From Lentzea flava (lineage in GTDB: Bacteria; Actinomycetota; Actinomycetes; Mycobacteriales; Pseudonocardiaceae), in NCBI RefSeq assembly GCF_014648475.1, contig NZ_BMRE01000034.1, forward strand, positions 31,613 to 95,612: a stretch of 64,000 bases of DNA. Reading direction: 5' to 3'. Position numbers and translations under genes: made by a program. Below the pieces are notes generated by a model that was not told the DNA's origin, did no database searches, and saw only the letters and a program-made list of their open reading frames with translations. Positions 43,356 to 52,204 of this stretch are shown one piece after another. Numbering within the stretch: position 1 is the stretch's first letter; every line of letters starts with the position of its first letter.

Positions 43356-43398
43356 TCCGTTGTCCGTGATCGGACCCCGGAACCTCGTACAACGGATC
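43354..43398. promoter_or_regulatory. 10-base inverted repeat between the collapsed copy and the intact gene
   Basis: GATCCGTTGT (43354-43363) and its exact complement ACAACGGATC (43389-43398) are 25 bases apart. It begins at the pseudogene stop and ends 40 bases before the intact gene. It could be the old terminator or an operator for the HTH domain of the downstream protein. Confidence 0.4.
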
Positions 43399-43438
43399 AC
43401 GTACAACAACACCCCTGACCAGCACGCACTCTGCAAGC

Positions 43439-46400
43439 ATGAGCGCGATGCCTACGGGAGAACGTCCACTGGACGAAGGCGACAGTCCGCTGCTGCTGTT
43501 CGCCGCAGACTTACGACAACTACGCACGAACGCGGGGCAACCGAGCTATCGGGAGCTGGCCAGGCGCGCGCACTTCTCGGCGAGCACGCTGTCCGACGCG
43601 GCGGGCGGCAGGAAGCTGCCGGGGCTGGACGTGACGCTCGCGTACGTCCGCGCGTGTCACGGCGACGAGACGGCCTGGGAGCGGCGCTGGCACGACCTGG
43701 CCGTCGCGATGGCGCGGAGCAGGTCCACGGACGGGCCGTCCCCGTACGTGGGCCTGAACCCGTTCACGACCGAGGACGCCGACCGGTTCTTCGGCAGGGA
43801 GGCGTTGACCCACACACTGCTGGACCGGCTCGAGCGCCAGCGGTTCCTCGCGGTGTTCGGCGCGTCGGGCGAGGGCAAGTCGTCGCTGCTCAGGGCGGGT
43901 ATCGCGGCGAAGTTCGGCAACGCGGCGATCTGCACGCCCGGCCACGACCCGGACGCCGCGATCGCCGACGCGCTGGCGCGCAACCCCGACCTGCTGGTCG
44001 TCGACCAGTTCGAGGAGCTCTTCACGCTGTGCGAGGACGAGGTGCAGCGCTCGGCGTTCCTCGACGTCCTGCTCGCCGCCGACTGCCGCCGGGTGATCGC
44101 CGTGCGATCCGACTTCTACCCGCACTGCGCGCAGTACCCGAAGCTCGCCGACGCACTCACCGACGTACAGGTGCTTCTCGGCACGATGACCCCTGACGAG
44201 CTGCGTCGTGCCATCACGCAGCCCGCCGCCACCGTGGGCTGCACGGTCGAAACGGCGCTGTTGACCACCCTCGTGGCAGAGGCAGCGGGACGCAGCGGCG
44301 TGCTCCCCCTCGTGTCGCACGCGCTGCTCGAAACGTGGCACCGCCGTCGCGGCAACACGCTGACCCTCGCCGGCTACCAGGCCGCGGGCGGCATCCAGGG
44401 CGCGCTGGCCCAGAGCGCCGAGGCCGCGTTCGCCACGCTCGACGACGAGCAGCAACGCCTGGCCAAGCAGCTCCTGCTCCGGCTCGGCGCCGACGGCACC
44501 AAGCGCCCCGTCCCGCGCCAGGACGTGGTGGGCGAGGAGGTGCTCGACGTCCTCGCCGACACCCGGCTGATCACCGTCGACGAGAACACCGTCGAGGTCA
44601 CGCACGAGGCGCTGTTCCGGGCCTGGCCGCGGCTGCGGGCGTGGCTGGACGAGGACCGCGAGGGGCTCAGGACGCACCGCAGGCTCACCGACGCCGCCCG
44701 CACGTGGCAGGAGCTGGGCCGCGACGACGACTCGCTCTACCGGGCCACCAGGCTCGCGGAGACCACCGAGTGGGTCACGCGCGCCCAGCCCGAGCTGACC
44801 GGCACCGAACGCGAGTTCCTCGGCGCCTCCAAGGCGCGGGAACGCCGCCGTTCCCGCCGTCAGCGCTGGGCCGCCGCGGGGCTGACGGCCCTGCTGGTCG
44901 CGACCACGGCGACCGCGGTGGTGGCGCTGCAGCAACGCCAGGAGGTGGAACGGCTGAGCCTCGTGCGGCAGTCGCAGCAGCTCGTCGAGGCCTCCGAGGC
45001 ACTCGCGGGCACCGACCCGAGGCGCGCCGCGGAGAAGGCGTACGAGGCGTACCGGACGTACCCGACCGCCGAAGCACGCGGGCGGGTGCTGAGCGCGGCC
45101 GCCGCGGCGTCCTACGGCCGGGAGATCAGCCTGGACGGCGCCGGCATGGGACGCACGATGCAACACAAAGGCGCGTGGAGCACGGCCATGGTCGGCGACA
45201 CGATCCTGACGATGGGCACCCTCGGCATCGACATCTACGACGCCGCGACCTTCCGCCACCTCAAGTCGGTGCCGGTCGGGGACGGGAAGAGCTACGTCTT
45301 CGGCTGGGACATCACCGACGACGGCAGGATGGCCCTGTCCGACGGCAACGGCCGGATCACCCTGCGGGCCAGGCCGGACGCCGAGCCCGAGCTCTTCACC
45401 ACGACCAGGCAGCCGGTCGGCGTCCACTTCGGCGCGGACGGCCGCACGTTGCTCGTCGGCGGAACGGTCTACGACATCGCCACCCGGCAGAAGCTCTACG
45501 AGCTGCCCGTCGGTCCGATCACCGGCCCGTTCACGATCAAGGAGGAGAGGACCCTCGCGCTCGCCTCGGACCACTCGGTCGCGGTGTGGGACCTGGTCAC
45601 CCGGCAGCAGGTCGGCGGCTTCACGCTGGGCTCCGGCACCGTCTACCGGATCACGCTGCTGCCCGGCGGCACCCAGGCCGCGGTCGGCACGGACGAGGGG
45701 CTCGTCCAGATCCGCGACATCGCGTCCGGCGCCGTCGTCGCGACGCCTCCCAGCCACACCGGCGCGGTCACGTCCCTCACGATGAGCCCCGACGGGACCG
45801 TCCTCGTCTCGGCAGGCGTGGACGGCAAGCTGAACATGTGGGACGTGGCGCGCGGCACCAGGCTCGCGACGCTCACCGTCGGCGAGTCCGTGAGCAGCAC
45901 GAGCTACGCCGAGGACGGTTCACTCGTCATCCTCACCGACCGCACGCTGAGGTTCTGGCCGCCCGCGAGCATGCCCAAGACGTCCGGGCAGGTGGTGCGC
46001 GCGCTCGCGGTCGATACCGACGGGTCCGTGCTCACGGTCGACGACACCGGTGTGATCGAACGCCGGGACAGCACCCTGCGCACCGTGCACCGGCAGGAGA
46101 CCGGCGTCGCCCAGAGCCGGATGAGCCGCTTCAGCCCGGATCGCAAGCTCCTCGCGACGAGCGTCCCGCTCTCGGTGCTGGACGTGGCCACGGGCAAGCC
46201 GGTCGCGAACCTGTCCACGCTCGGGTTCAGCGGAGAGCGGCGCCCGCCGGTGGCGCTGGAGTTCAACGGCCGCTCGCTGCTCGCGATCGGCGGGGAGGTG
46301 CCCGACGGCGTGTGGCCGACCGCCGACGCGGCCCAGCCCACGCTGATCGGCGGGCTGGCCTGGGGACAGCGCACGTCGGCCGTCTTCGGCCGGTCCGACC

Positions 46401-46858
46401 AGGAGATCGTGATCGGCCGCGAGGACGGCGGCGTCAGCGTGCGCGACATCAGGACGTGGAACGAGAAGGCGTTGCAGAGCCCGCACAAGAGCCCCGTGCG
46501 CACGCTGGCGGTCTCACCGGACCTCAAGCTGCTCGCCACCGGTGACGACAGCGGGGTGATCGCGCTGTGGGACACCTCGACGTGGCAGCAGATCGGCGAA
46601 CTGCGAGGTCACACCCAGGCGGTGGGGGCGCTGGAGTTCAGCCCTGACTCGTCCCGGCTCGCGAGCGGCGGCCGGGATCGGGACGTCGTCGTGTGGGACG
46701 TGGGTTCGCGCACGCTCTGGGCGGCGCTGCGCGGGCACAGCCAGCCGGTCACGCACCTGGCGTGGCGGCCGGACGGCACCTCGCTGGTGTCCGCGGGTGC
46801 CGACCGGGTCGCGGTGTGGGGCCTGGACGTGGACCAGGCCCTGCACGCCATCGGTTAG
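43439..46858 (+). CDS. HTH - nSTAND NTPase - membrane helix - WD40 protein
   Basis: 1139 residues. Residues 15-95 are an XRE-like helix-turn-helix (SYRELARRAHFSASTLSDAA). From 100: PYVGLNPFTTEDADRFFGRE, Walker A GASGEGKSS near 141-149, Walker B LLVVDQFEELF near 184, and winged-helix-type VTHEALFRAWPRL near 380. One membrane helix lies near 475-497 (WAAAGLTALLVATTATAVVAL). The C-terminal 600 residues hold WD40 repeats (GHTGAVTSLTMSPDG, LRGHTQAVGALEFSPDS). The layout is a signal-switched STAND receptor; ligand and output unknown. Overlaps ispH end by four bases. Confidence 0.88.
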   Translation: MSAMPTGERPLDEGDSPLLLFAADLRQLRTNAGQPSYRELARRAHFSASTLSDAAGGRKLPGLDVTLAYVRACHGDETAWERRWHDLAVAMARSRSTDGPSPYVGLNPFTTEDADRFFGREALTHTLLDRLERQRFLAVFGASGEGKSSLLRAGIAAKFGNAAICTPGHDPDAAIADALARNPDLLVVDQFEELFTLCEDEVQRSAFLDVLLAADCRRVIAVRSDFYPHCAQYPKLADALTDVQVLLGTMTPDELRRAITQPAATVGCTVETALLTTLVAEAAGRSGVLPLVSHALLETWHRRRGNTLTLAGYQAAGGIQGALAQSAEAAFATLDDEQQRLAKQLLLRLGADGTKRPVPRQDVVGEEVLDVLADTRLITVDENTVEVTHEALFRAWPRLRAWLDEDREGLRTHRRLTDAARTWQELGRDDDSLYRATRLAETTEWVTRAQPELTGTEREFLGASKARERRRSRRQRWAAAGLTALLVATTATAVVALQQRQEVERLSLVRQSQQLVEASEALAGTDPRRAAEKAYEAYRTYPTAEARGRVLSAAAAASYGREISLDGAGMGRTMQHKGAWSTAMVGDTILTMGTLGIDIYDAATFRHLKSVPVGDGKSYVFGWDITDDGRMALSDGNGRITLRARPDAEPELFTTTRQPVGVHFGADGRTLLVGGTVYDIATRQKLYELPVGPITGPFTIKEERTLALASDHSVAVWDLVTRQQVGGFTLGSGTVYRITLLPGGTQAAVGTDEGLVQIRDIASGAVVATPPSHTGAVTSLTMSPDGTVLVSAGVDGKLNMWDVARGTRLATLTVGESVSSTSYAEDGSLVILTDRTLRFWPPASMPKTSGQVVRALAVDTDGSVLTVDDTGVIERRDSTLRTVHRQETGVAQSRMSRFSPDRKLLATSVPLSVLDVATGKPVANLSTLGFSGERRPPVALEFNGRSLLAIGGEVPDGVWPTADAAQPTLIGGLAWGQRTSAVFGRSDQEIVIGREDGGVSVRDIRTWNEKALQSPHKSPVRTLAVSPDLKLLATGDDSGVIALWDTSTWQQIGELRGHTQAVGALEFSPDSSRLASGGRDRDVVVWDVGSRTLWAALRGHSQPVTHLAWRPDGTSLVSAGADRVAVWGLDVDQALHAIG

Positions 46859-47799
46859 CGGACGAGGTCCTTGCGGAGCTCACGCGGCAACGCGAAGGCG
46901 ATCTTCTCGTTGGCCGTGGTGATCTCCTCGACCTCGCCGAAGCCGTGCGACTCGAGGAACTTCAGCAGCTCCATCACCAGGATGTCCGGCACCGACGCGC
47001 CCGACGTGACGCCGACGGTCTCGACGCCCTCGAGCCACGCCAGGTCGACCTCCTTGGCGTAGTCGATCAGGTAGGCGGCCTTGGCGCCGTTCTGCAGCGC
47101 GACCTCGACCAGCCGGACCGAGTTGGAGGAGTTCTTCGAGCCCACGACGAGCACCAGGTCGCACGACGGCGCCATCGTCTTCACCGCGGTCTGGCGGTTC
47201 GAGGTGGCGTAGCAGATGTCGTCGGACGGCGGGTCCTGCATCTCCGGGAAGCGTTCCTTGAGCTGCCGGACCCGCACCATGGTCTCGTCGACCGAGAGCG
47301 TCGTCTGCGACAGCCAGATCACCTTCGACGGGTCGCGCACCTCGACCTTGGCCGCGTCCTCCGCGGTGTCGACGAGCTGCACGTGGTCGGGGGCCTCACC
47401 GGCGGTGCCCTCGACCTCCTCGTGGCCCTCGTGACCGATCAGGAGGATGTCGTAGTCCTCCTTGGCGAAGCGCACGGCTTCCTTGTGGACCTTGGTCACC
47501 AGCGGGCAGGTGGCGTCGATGGTGCGCAACGACCGCTGCGCCGCCTCCTCGTGCACCGCGGGCGACACGCCGTGAGCTGAGAACACCACGAGTGCGCCCT
47601 CAGGAACCTCGTCGGTCTCGTTGACGAAGATCGCACCGCGGTCGGACAGGGTCTCCACGACGTACTTGTTGTGGACGATCTCCTTGCGCACGTAGACGGG
47701 GGCGCCGTACTGCTCCAGGGCGCGCTCGACCGTCTCGACGGCACGATCAACGCCCGCGCAGTAACCACGCGGCTTCGCCAACAGGACTCGCTTGGGCAT
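46855..47799 (-). CDS. ispH: 4-hydroxy-3-methylbut-2-enyl diphosphate reductase
   Basis: 314 residues, last enzyme of the MEP isoprenoid pathway. The three [4Fe-4S] cysteines are in RGYCAGVDRA near 14, DATCPLVTKVH near 106 and DDICYATSNRQTAV near 205; the substrate His are in FSAHGVSP and GHEGHEE. ATG 47799 begins the conserved MPKRVLLAKPRGYC segment; the longer upstream frame is the shadow of the neighbouring gene. Confidence 0.96.
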   Translation of the reverse strand: MPKRVLLAKPRGYCAGVDRAVETVERALEQYGAPVYVRKEIVHNKYVVETLSDRGAIFVNETDEVPEGALVVFSAHGVSPAVHEEAAQRSLRTIDATCPLVTKVHKEAVRFAKEDYDILLIGHEGHEEVEGTAGEAPDHVQLVDTAEDAAKVEVRDPSKVIWLSQTTLSVDETMVRVRQLKERFPEMQDPPSDDICYATSNRQTAVKTMAPSCDLVLVVGSKNSSNSVRLVEVALQNGAKAAYLIDYAKEVDLAWLEGVETVGVTSGASVPDILVMELLKFLESHGFGEVEEITTANEKIAFALPRELRKDLVR

Positions 47800-47862
47800 G
47801 CCATCAGGGTACCCAGGGCGAGTTCTTCGCATCTCAGGCGCTGTTGCGGCAGGCTTACACAC

Positions 47863-48348
47863 ATGAAGCCACTGCCTCTGGGTGTCCGCGTTGCCGCCGG
47901 ACTCGCGGTGACCGCCCTCGAACAGGCGCGCAAGCTGCCGCAGCAGCTCGCCGGACTCCCGCTCACGGTGGTCAGCGAGGCGATGCAGTTGTCGATGCGC
48001 GTGCAGCAGCATGTGACCGAACTCGCCATCAAAGGTGACGACGTCCTCTCCGGACTGAGGCCCGTGGAGGAAGAGCCGGAGTGGGCGACGTTCGACGAGG
48101 ACGAGACGCCGGTCACCACCGAGGTGCCGGTCGACGACCCGTGGGAAGAGGAAGAGCGCGCCATCGCGGAGGTGCCGGAGTTCCTCCCGACCTACGACGA
48201 GCTGTCGATCGCACAGCTGCGAGCCCGCCTGCGCAACCTGAGCGTGGAGCAGCTGGAGGAGCTGCTGAGCTACGAGAAGGCGCACGAGTCACGACCTGAG
48301 TTCGTGGGCATGCTGAACCGCCGGATTGCCACGGTCAAAGCTCAGTGA
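47863..48348 (+). CDS. Lipid-droplet-associated protein homologue
   Basis: 161 residues. The N-terminal 65 residues are an amphipathic, Leu/Ala/Val-rich region (LGVRVAAGLAVTALEQARKL). The centre is acidic, and the C-terminus (FLPTYDELSIAQLRARLRNL, EQLEELLSYEKAH) forms a helical three-turn domain found in actinobacterial proteins of the Rv1109c group between ispH and xseA. It is divergent from ispH and its stop overlaps xseA GTG. Role in lipid inclusion binding is inferred from the family. Confidence 0.8.
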   Translation: MKPLPLGVRVAAGLAVTALEQARKLPQQLAGLPLTVVSEAMQLSMRVQQHVTELAIKGDDVLSGLRPVEEEPEWATFDEDETPVTTEVPVDDPWEEEERAIAEVPEFLPTYDELSIAQLRARLRNLSVEQLEELLSYEKAHESRPEFVGMLNRRIATVKAQ

Positions 48349-49583
48349 GCGAAGGAAAGTCCACGCCGGAGAACCCGTGGCCGGTGCGGACGGTCGCCCG
48401 CAAGCTGCTCGACTGGATCAACCGGCTCGGAGACGTCTGGGTCGAGGGCCAGGTCACGCAGCTCAACGCGCGCAGCTCGACGGCGTTCCTGACGCTGCGC
48501 GACCCGAGCGTCGACATGTCGATGTCGATCACCTGCAACGCCGGGATGATCCGCGAGCTGCAGCTCAACGAGGGCAGCAGGGTGATCGTGCACGGGAAGA
48601 TCAGCTTCTACCCGAACCGGGGCACGCTGTCGTTGCGCGCGGACGAGATCCGCGCGGTCGGCATCGGTGAGCTGCTCGCCCGCATCGAGCGCCTGCGCAA
48701 GCTGCTGCACGCCGAGGGCCTGTTCGACCCGCGCCGCAAGCGCCGTCCGCCGTTCCTGCCGAACAAGATCGGTCTGATCACCGGCCGTGCGTCGGCGGCG
48801 GAGCGGGACGTGCTGACGAACGCGCGGAACCGTTGGCCCGCAGCGCACTTCCGCGTCATCAACGTCGCCGTGCAGGGCCCGATGGCGGTCACCCAGGTGA
48901 TCACCGCACTGTCCACTCTGGACAGGGACCCCGAGTGCGACGTCATCATCATCGCCCGCGGCGGCGGCAGCGTGGAGGACCTGCTGCCGTTCTCCGACGA
49001 GGCGCTGTGCCGGGCGGTGTCGGCGTGCCGCACGCCGGTGCTGTCCGCGATCGGGCACGAGCCGGACACCCCGCTGGTCGACCACGTCGCGGACGTCCGC
49101 TGTTCGACGCCGACCGACGCGGGCAAACGGGTGGTTCCCGATGTCGCCGAAGAGAGTGAACGCGTCCGCCAGATGCGCGATCGCGGGCGCCGGGCACTGC
49201 ACGGCTGGGTCGACCGGGAACGCAAACTGCTCGACGCCCTGCGCTCCCGACCAGTACTTTCGGACCCGTACGGCCCACTGGACCGTCGTGCCGAAGAAGT
49301 GAATCGTCTTCGCGATCAATGCCGTAGGGCCGTCACGCAACGTCTCGATCGGGAAGACGTCCACCTGTCAGGGACGAAAGCCCGCTTGACGACCCTCGGA
49401 CCAGCCGCCACGCTGGCCCGCGGATACGCCGTTGTGCAACTCGTCACACCCGACGGGCCCGACGGCGTGTTGCGTTCTGTGACGGACGCGCCCAGCGGAA
49501 CACAGCTGCGGGTACGCGTCGTTGACGGAGCAGTGGGAGCAGTGGTCACCAGTGCGGAAGGGGGAGGTACCGATGATGCGTGA
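48345..49583 (+). CDS. xseA: Exodeoxyribonuclease VII large subunit
   Basis: 412 residues. N-terminal OB fold (LGDVWVEGQVTQLNARSS), then catalytic-domain motifs GLITGRASAAERDVL, IARGGGSVEDLLPF near 205, and LSAIGHEPDTPLVDHVAD near 230 with conserved His/Asp. The C-terminal coiled coil binds small subunits. GTG 48345 overlaps the upstream stop. Forms ExoVII with xseB, a single-strand DNA exonuclease. Confidence 0.96.
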   Translation: MSEGKSTPENPWPVRTVARKLLDWINRLGDVWVEGQVTQLNARSSTAFLTLRDPSVDMSMSITCNAGMIRELQLNEGSRVIVHGKISFYPNRGTLSLRADEIRAVGIGELLARIERLRKLLHAEGLFDPRRKRRPPFLPNKIGLITGRASAAERDVLTNARNRWPAAHFRVINVAVQGPMAVTQVITALSTLDRDPECDVIIIARGGGSVEDLLPFSDEALCRAVSACRTPVLSAIGHEPDTPLVDHVADVRCSTPTDAGKRVVPDVAEESERVRQMRDRGRRALHGWVDRERKLLDALRSRPVLSDPYGPLDRRAEEVNRLRDQCRRAVTQRLDREDVHLSGTKARLTTLGPAATLARGYAVVQLVTPDGPDGVLRSVTDAPSGTQLRVRVVDGAVGAVVTSAEGGGTDDA

Positions 49584-49917
49584 TGCCGTGTTCCTGCCCC
49601 TGACCATGGAGGCGGCCGGCGAGTGCGCGTCCGGGCTGCGGACCAAGGCGGAGGCGGCGAACAGGGCCGCCGCGGAGTGCTGGACGGCGCTGGTGGGCGA
49701 CTGCGACACCCCGAGCCGCCGCACGCTGATCCTCACATTGCACGACCTGAGCGAGGCCACCGCGGGGACGGTGCAGTACCGGCGCGTCGCGGAGGCCGAG
49801 GCGCTCATCGACGAGGCGGTGCGAGAGGGTGACGGCGAGGAGTTCGCGGAGGCGCTGGTCGGCTACGACCTGGCCGTCGCGACCGTGCTGAGCCGTCTGA
49901 GGAGCCAATCCGCGTGA
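49573..49917 (+). CDS. Hypothetical protein encoded between xseA and xseB
   Basis: 114 residues from ATG 49573 (ATG 49576 also possible), with GGGGGAGG five bases upstream. It overlaps the xseA end by 11 bases and its own end overlaps xseB GTG by four, so all three are cotranslated. Predicted all-helical (AAGECASGLRTKAEAANRAA, EALIDEAVREGDGEEF). No known domain recognised. Placement suggests a partner or regulator of ExoVII, but that is inference. Confidence 0.75.
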   Translation: MMRDAVFLPLTMEAAGECASGLRTKAEAANRAAAECWTALVGDCDTPSRRTLILTLHDLSEATAGTVQYRRVAEAEALIDEAVREGDGEEFAEALVGYDLAVATVLSRLRSQSA

Positions 49918-50129
49918 GTTCGGAAACACTCGGTTACGAAGCCGCCCGCGACGAGCTGGTCGAGGTGGTCCGCAAGCTGGAGGCCGGTGGCCTGTCGCTC
50001 GAGGACTCACTCGCGCTGTGGGAACGCGGTGAGGCGCTCGCCAAGACGTGTGAGCAGCATCTCGCCGGTGCGCGCGAGCGAATCGATGCAGCTCTCGCTG
50101 TGGTCGAGGAGGACGTTTCCGAGGCGTGA
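49914..50129 (+). CDS. xseB: Exodeoxyribonuclease VII small subunit
   Basis: 71 residues, the usual size. Signature GYEAARDELVEVVRKLEAGG followed by LSLEDSLALWERGEALAKTC is intact. Several small subunits wrap the C-terminal helix of XseA and are needed for activity. GTG 49914 overlaps the preceding gene. Confidence 0.96.
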   Translation: MSSETLGYEAARDELVEVVRKLEAGGLSLEDSLALWERGEALAKTCEQHLAGARERIDAALAVVEEDVSEA

Positions 50130-50196
50130 TCCCGTGCAAGGATTCAGTTGCCGATCACAAAATCCGGCACGCTGAGTAGTCGCATGGAGGCGCGCA

Positions 50197-51237
50197 ATGG
50201 TGAACACCCCCGCGGAACGACGTCGCGAAGCCCCCGACCGGAACCTGGCATTGGAGCTCGTGCGCGTCACCGAGGCCGCCGCCATGGCCGCCGGCCGGTG
50301 GGTGGGGCGAGGCGACAAGAACGGCGGTGACGGCGCCGCGGTCGACGCGATGCGCAAGCTCATCCACACCGTCTCGATGCGCGGTGTCGTCGTGATCGGC
50401 GAGGGCGAGAAGGACGAGGCGCCCATGCTGTACAACGGCGAGGAGGTCGGCAACGGCGAGGGCCCCGAGTGCGACGTCGCCGTCGACCCGATCGACGGCA
50501 CCACGCTGATGTCGAAGGGCATGCCGAACGCGCTGGCGGTGCTGGCCGTGGCCGAGCGCGGGGCGATGTTCGACCCGTCCGCCGTGTTCTACATGGAGAA
50601 GCTCGCGGTGGGCCCGGAGGCGGCCGACGTCATCGACATCACCGCGCCGATCGCGGAGAACATCCGCCGCGTCGCGAAGGCCAAGCACAGCGACGTCTCC
50701 GACGTGAACGTGTGCATCCTGGACCGGCCGCGGCACGAGTCGATCGTGCAGGAGGTGCGCAAGGCCGGCGCCCGCATCCACTTCATCTCCGACGGCGACG
50801 TGGCGGGCGCGATCGCGGCGGCACGTCCCACGTCGGGCGTGGACATGCTCGTGGGCATCGGCGGCACGCCGGAGGGCATCATCGCGGCGGCGGCGCTGAA
50901 GTGCGTCGGTGGCGCCATCCAGGGCCGGTTGTGGCCCAAGGACGACGAGGAGCGCGAGAAGGCGATCGGTGCGGGCCACGACCTGTCCCGCGTGCTCACG
51001 ACGAACGACCTCGTCTCGGGTGACAACGTCTTCTTCTGCGCGACGGGCGTGACCGACGGCGACCTTCTGCGCGGTGTGCACTATCGGGCAGGTGGCTGCA
51101 CCACGCAGTCCATCGTCATGCGATCGAAGTCCGGCACCGTCCGCATGATCGACGGCTTCCACAGCCTGCACAAGCTGCGCGAATACGCCTCGGTCGACTT
51201 CGACCTGCCCGAGGACGTGCAGCAGCCGCTGCCGTAA
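50197..51237 (+). CDS. glpX: Fructose-1,6-bisphosphatase class II
   Basis: 346 residues. Metal/active-site motifs GDKNGGDGAAVDAMR near 34, IGEGEKDEAPMLYNGE near 66 and VDPIDGTTLMSKG near 97, with the later GIGGTPEGIIAAAALK. Gluconeogenic hydrolysis of fructose-1,6-bisphosphate; GlpX-type is the only FBPase in many actinobacteria. ATG 50197 with GGAGG six bases upstream. Confidence 0.96.
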   Translation: MVNTPAERRREAPDRNLALELVRVTEAAAMAAGRWVGRGDKNGGDGAAVDAMRKLIHTVSMRGVVVIGEGEKDEAPMLYNGEEVGNGEGPECDVAVDPIDGTTLMSKGMPNALAVLAVAERGAMFDPSAVFYMEKLAVGPEAADVIDITAPIAENIRRVAKAKHSDVSDVNVCILDRPRHESIVQEVRKAGARIHFISDGDVAGAIAAARPTSGVDMLVGIGGTPEGIIAAAALKCVGGAIQGRLWPKDDEEREKAIGAGHDLSRVLTTNDLVSGDNVFFCATGVTDGDLLRGVHYRAGGCTTQSIVMRSKSGTVRMIDGFHSLHKLREYASVDFDLPEDVQQPLP

Positions 51238-51258
51238 AAGGTGAACTGTGAACACTCG

Positions 51259-51305
51259 GTGACCAGACGAGTGACCCTAGTCACTTCGTGACGTTCGTTC
51301 ATAAT
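51259..51305 (+). promoter_or_regulatory. GTGAC/GTCAC dyads and -10-like element upstream of the S1 protease gene
   Basis: GTGAC occurs at 51259-51263, 51271-51275 and 51288-51292 and GTCAC at 51280-51284. The last three make two overlapping dyads (GTGAC-N4-GTCAC and GTCAC-N3-GTGAC). CATAAT at 51300-51305 is a plausible -10 without a good -35. The layout suggests an activator- or repressor-controlled promoter. Confidence 0.4.
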
Positions 51306-51318
51306 GTCCTGTCCTGAT

Positions 51319-51338
51319 CCCGGCAACCCTGCGCCGGG
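51319..51338 (+). other. 5'-UTR hairpin of the protease message
   Basis: CCCGGC (51319-51324) pairs with GCCGGG (51333-51338) around an 8-base loop, ending just before the AGGAAGGA ribosome site at 51342-51349. It may stabilise the message of the secreted protease. Confidence 0.4.
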
Positions 51339-51358
51339 TTCAGGAAGGAAACTCAACA

Positions 51359-52129
51359 ATGAGGGCACGTTCGTTGTTCTCCGCAATCGCCGTGGCCGCC
51401 GGCGCCCTGCTCGCCTCGGCCGCCGCGGCCACCGCGGCCCCGACTCCCACCGCTGACGGCGACGTCACGCCGATGATCGTCGGCGGGCGCAACGCGACCC
51501 AGGTCTACTCGTGGATGGTCTCGCTGCAGAGCACCTCGGGCAGCCACTTCTGCGGCGCCACGCTGATCAAGGCCAACTGGGTCGTGACGGCGAAGCACTG
51601 CGTCCAGGGCCGCTCGCCGTCGTCGACGCAGGCGCGGATCGGCACCACCAACCGCACCAGCGGCGGCACGGTGGCCCGCGCGTCGCGGATCGTCGTCCAC
51701 CCGTCGGCCGACCTGGCGCTCGTGCAGCTGGCGACCTCGGTCAGCCAGACGCCCGCCGCCGTTGCGGCCACGTCCGGCCAGGTCGGCACCGCCACCCGGA
51801 TCATCGGCTGGGGCCAGACCTGCCCGATCCGCGGCGGCTGCGGCGCCCCGATCACCCTGCAGGAACTCGACACGTCGATCGTCTCGGACAGCCGGTGCTC
51901 CGGCATCAACGCGGCTTCCGAGATCTGCACCAACAACACCGACGGCAACAAGGGCGCCTGCTACGGCGACTCGGGTGGCCCGCAGGTGAAGTCGGTGAAC
52001 GGCCGATGGGAGCTGATCGGCGCGACGAGCCGGTCCGGTGGTGGCACGACCTGCGCGACCGCTCCGTCGATCTACGTGGACGTTCCGTACTTCCGTTCGT
52101 GGATCAGCCAGTACGCGGGCTCGGTGTAA
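51359..52129 (+). CDS. Secreted chymotrypsin-fold serine protease (S1A)
   Basis: 256 residues. Signal peptide (MRARSLFSAIAVAAGALL), a short pro-segment, then the mature start IVGG at 40, so it is made as a zymogen. Catalytic triad: His80 in TAKHC, Asp118 in ADLALVQL, Ser205 in GDSGGP. Cys pairs fit the chymotrypsin fold. The position six residues before the Ser (trypsin Asp189) is Gly, so trypsin-like Lys/Arg specificity is unlikely despite the family name. Exported degradative enzyme. Confidence 0.93.
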   Translation: MRARSLFSAIAVAAGALLASAAAATAAPTPTADGDVTPMIVGGRNATQVYSWMVSLQSTSGSHFCGATLIKANWVVTAKHCVQGRSPSSTQARIGTTNRTSGGTVARASRIVVHPSADLALVQLATSVSQTPAAVAATSGQVGTATRIIGWGQTCPIRGGCGAPITLQELDTSIVSDSRCSGINAASEICTNNTDGNKGACYGDSGGPQVKSVNGRWELIGATSRSGGGTTCATAPSIYVDVPYFRSWISQYAGSV

Positions 52130-52181
52130 ACCGGTAAGCGCATTCCGAGGGCCCGTCTCCCAACCGTTATGGGCGAATTCC

Positions 52182-52198
52182 AGGGGTCGTTGCAACAC
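52182..52198 (+). repeat. IS30 left terminal inverted repeat
   Basis: AGGGGTCGTTGCAACAC; matches the complement of 53377-53393 at 15 of 17 positions. Confidence 0.75.
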
Positions 52199-52204
52199 AA
52201 CTGA

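Noticed and set aside
43520..45757. 745-codon minus-strand frame opposite the STAND-WD40 gene
   Set aside because: Antisense artefact; the plus-strand protein has consistent STAND and WD40 motifs.
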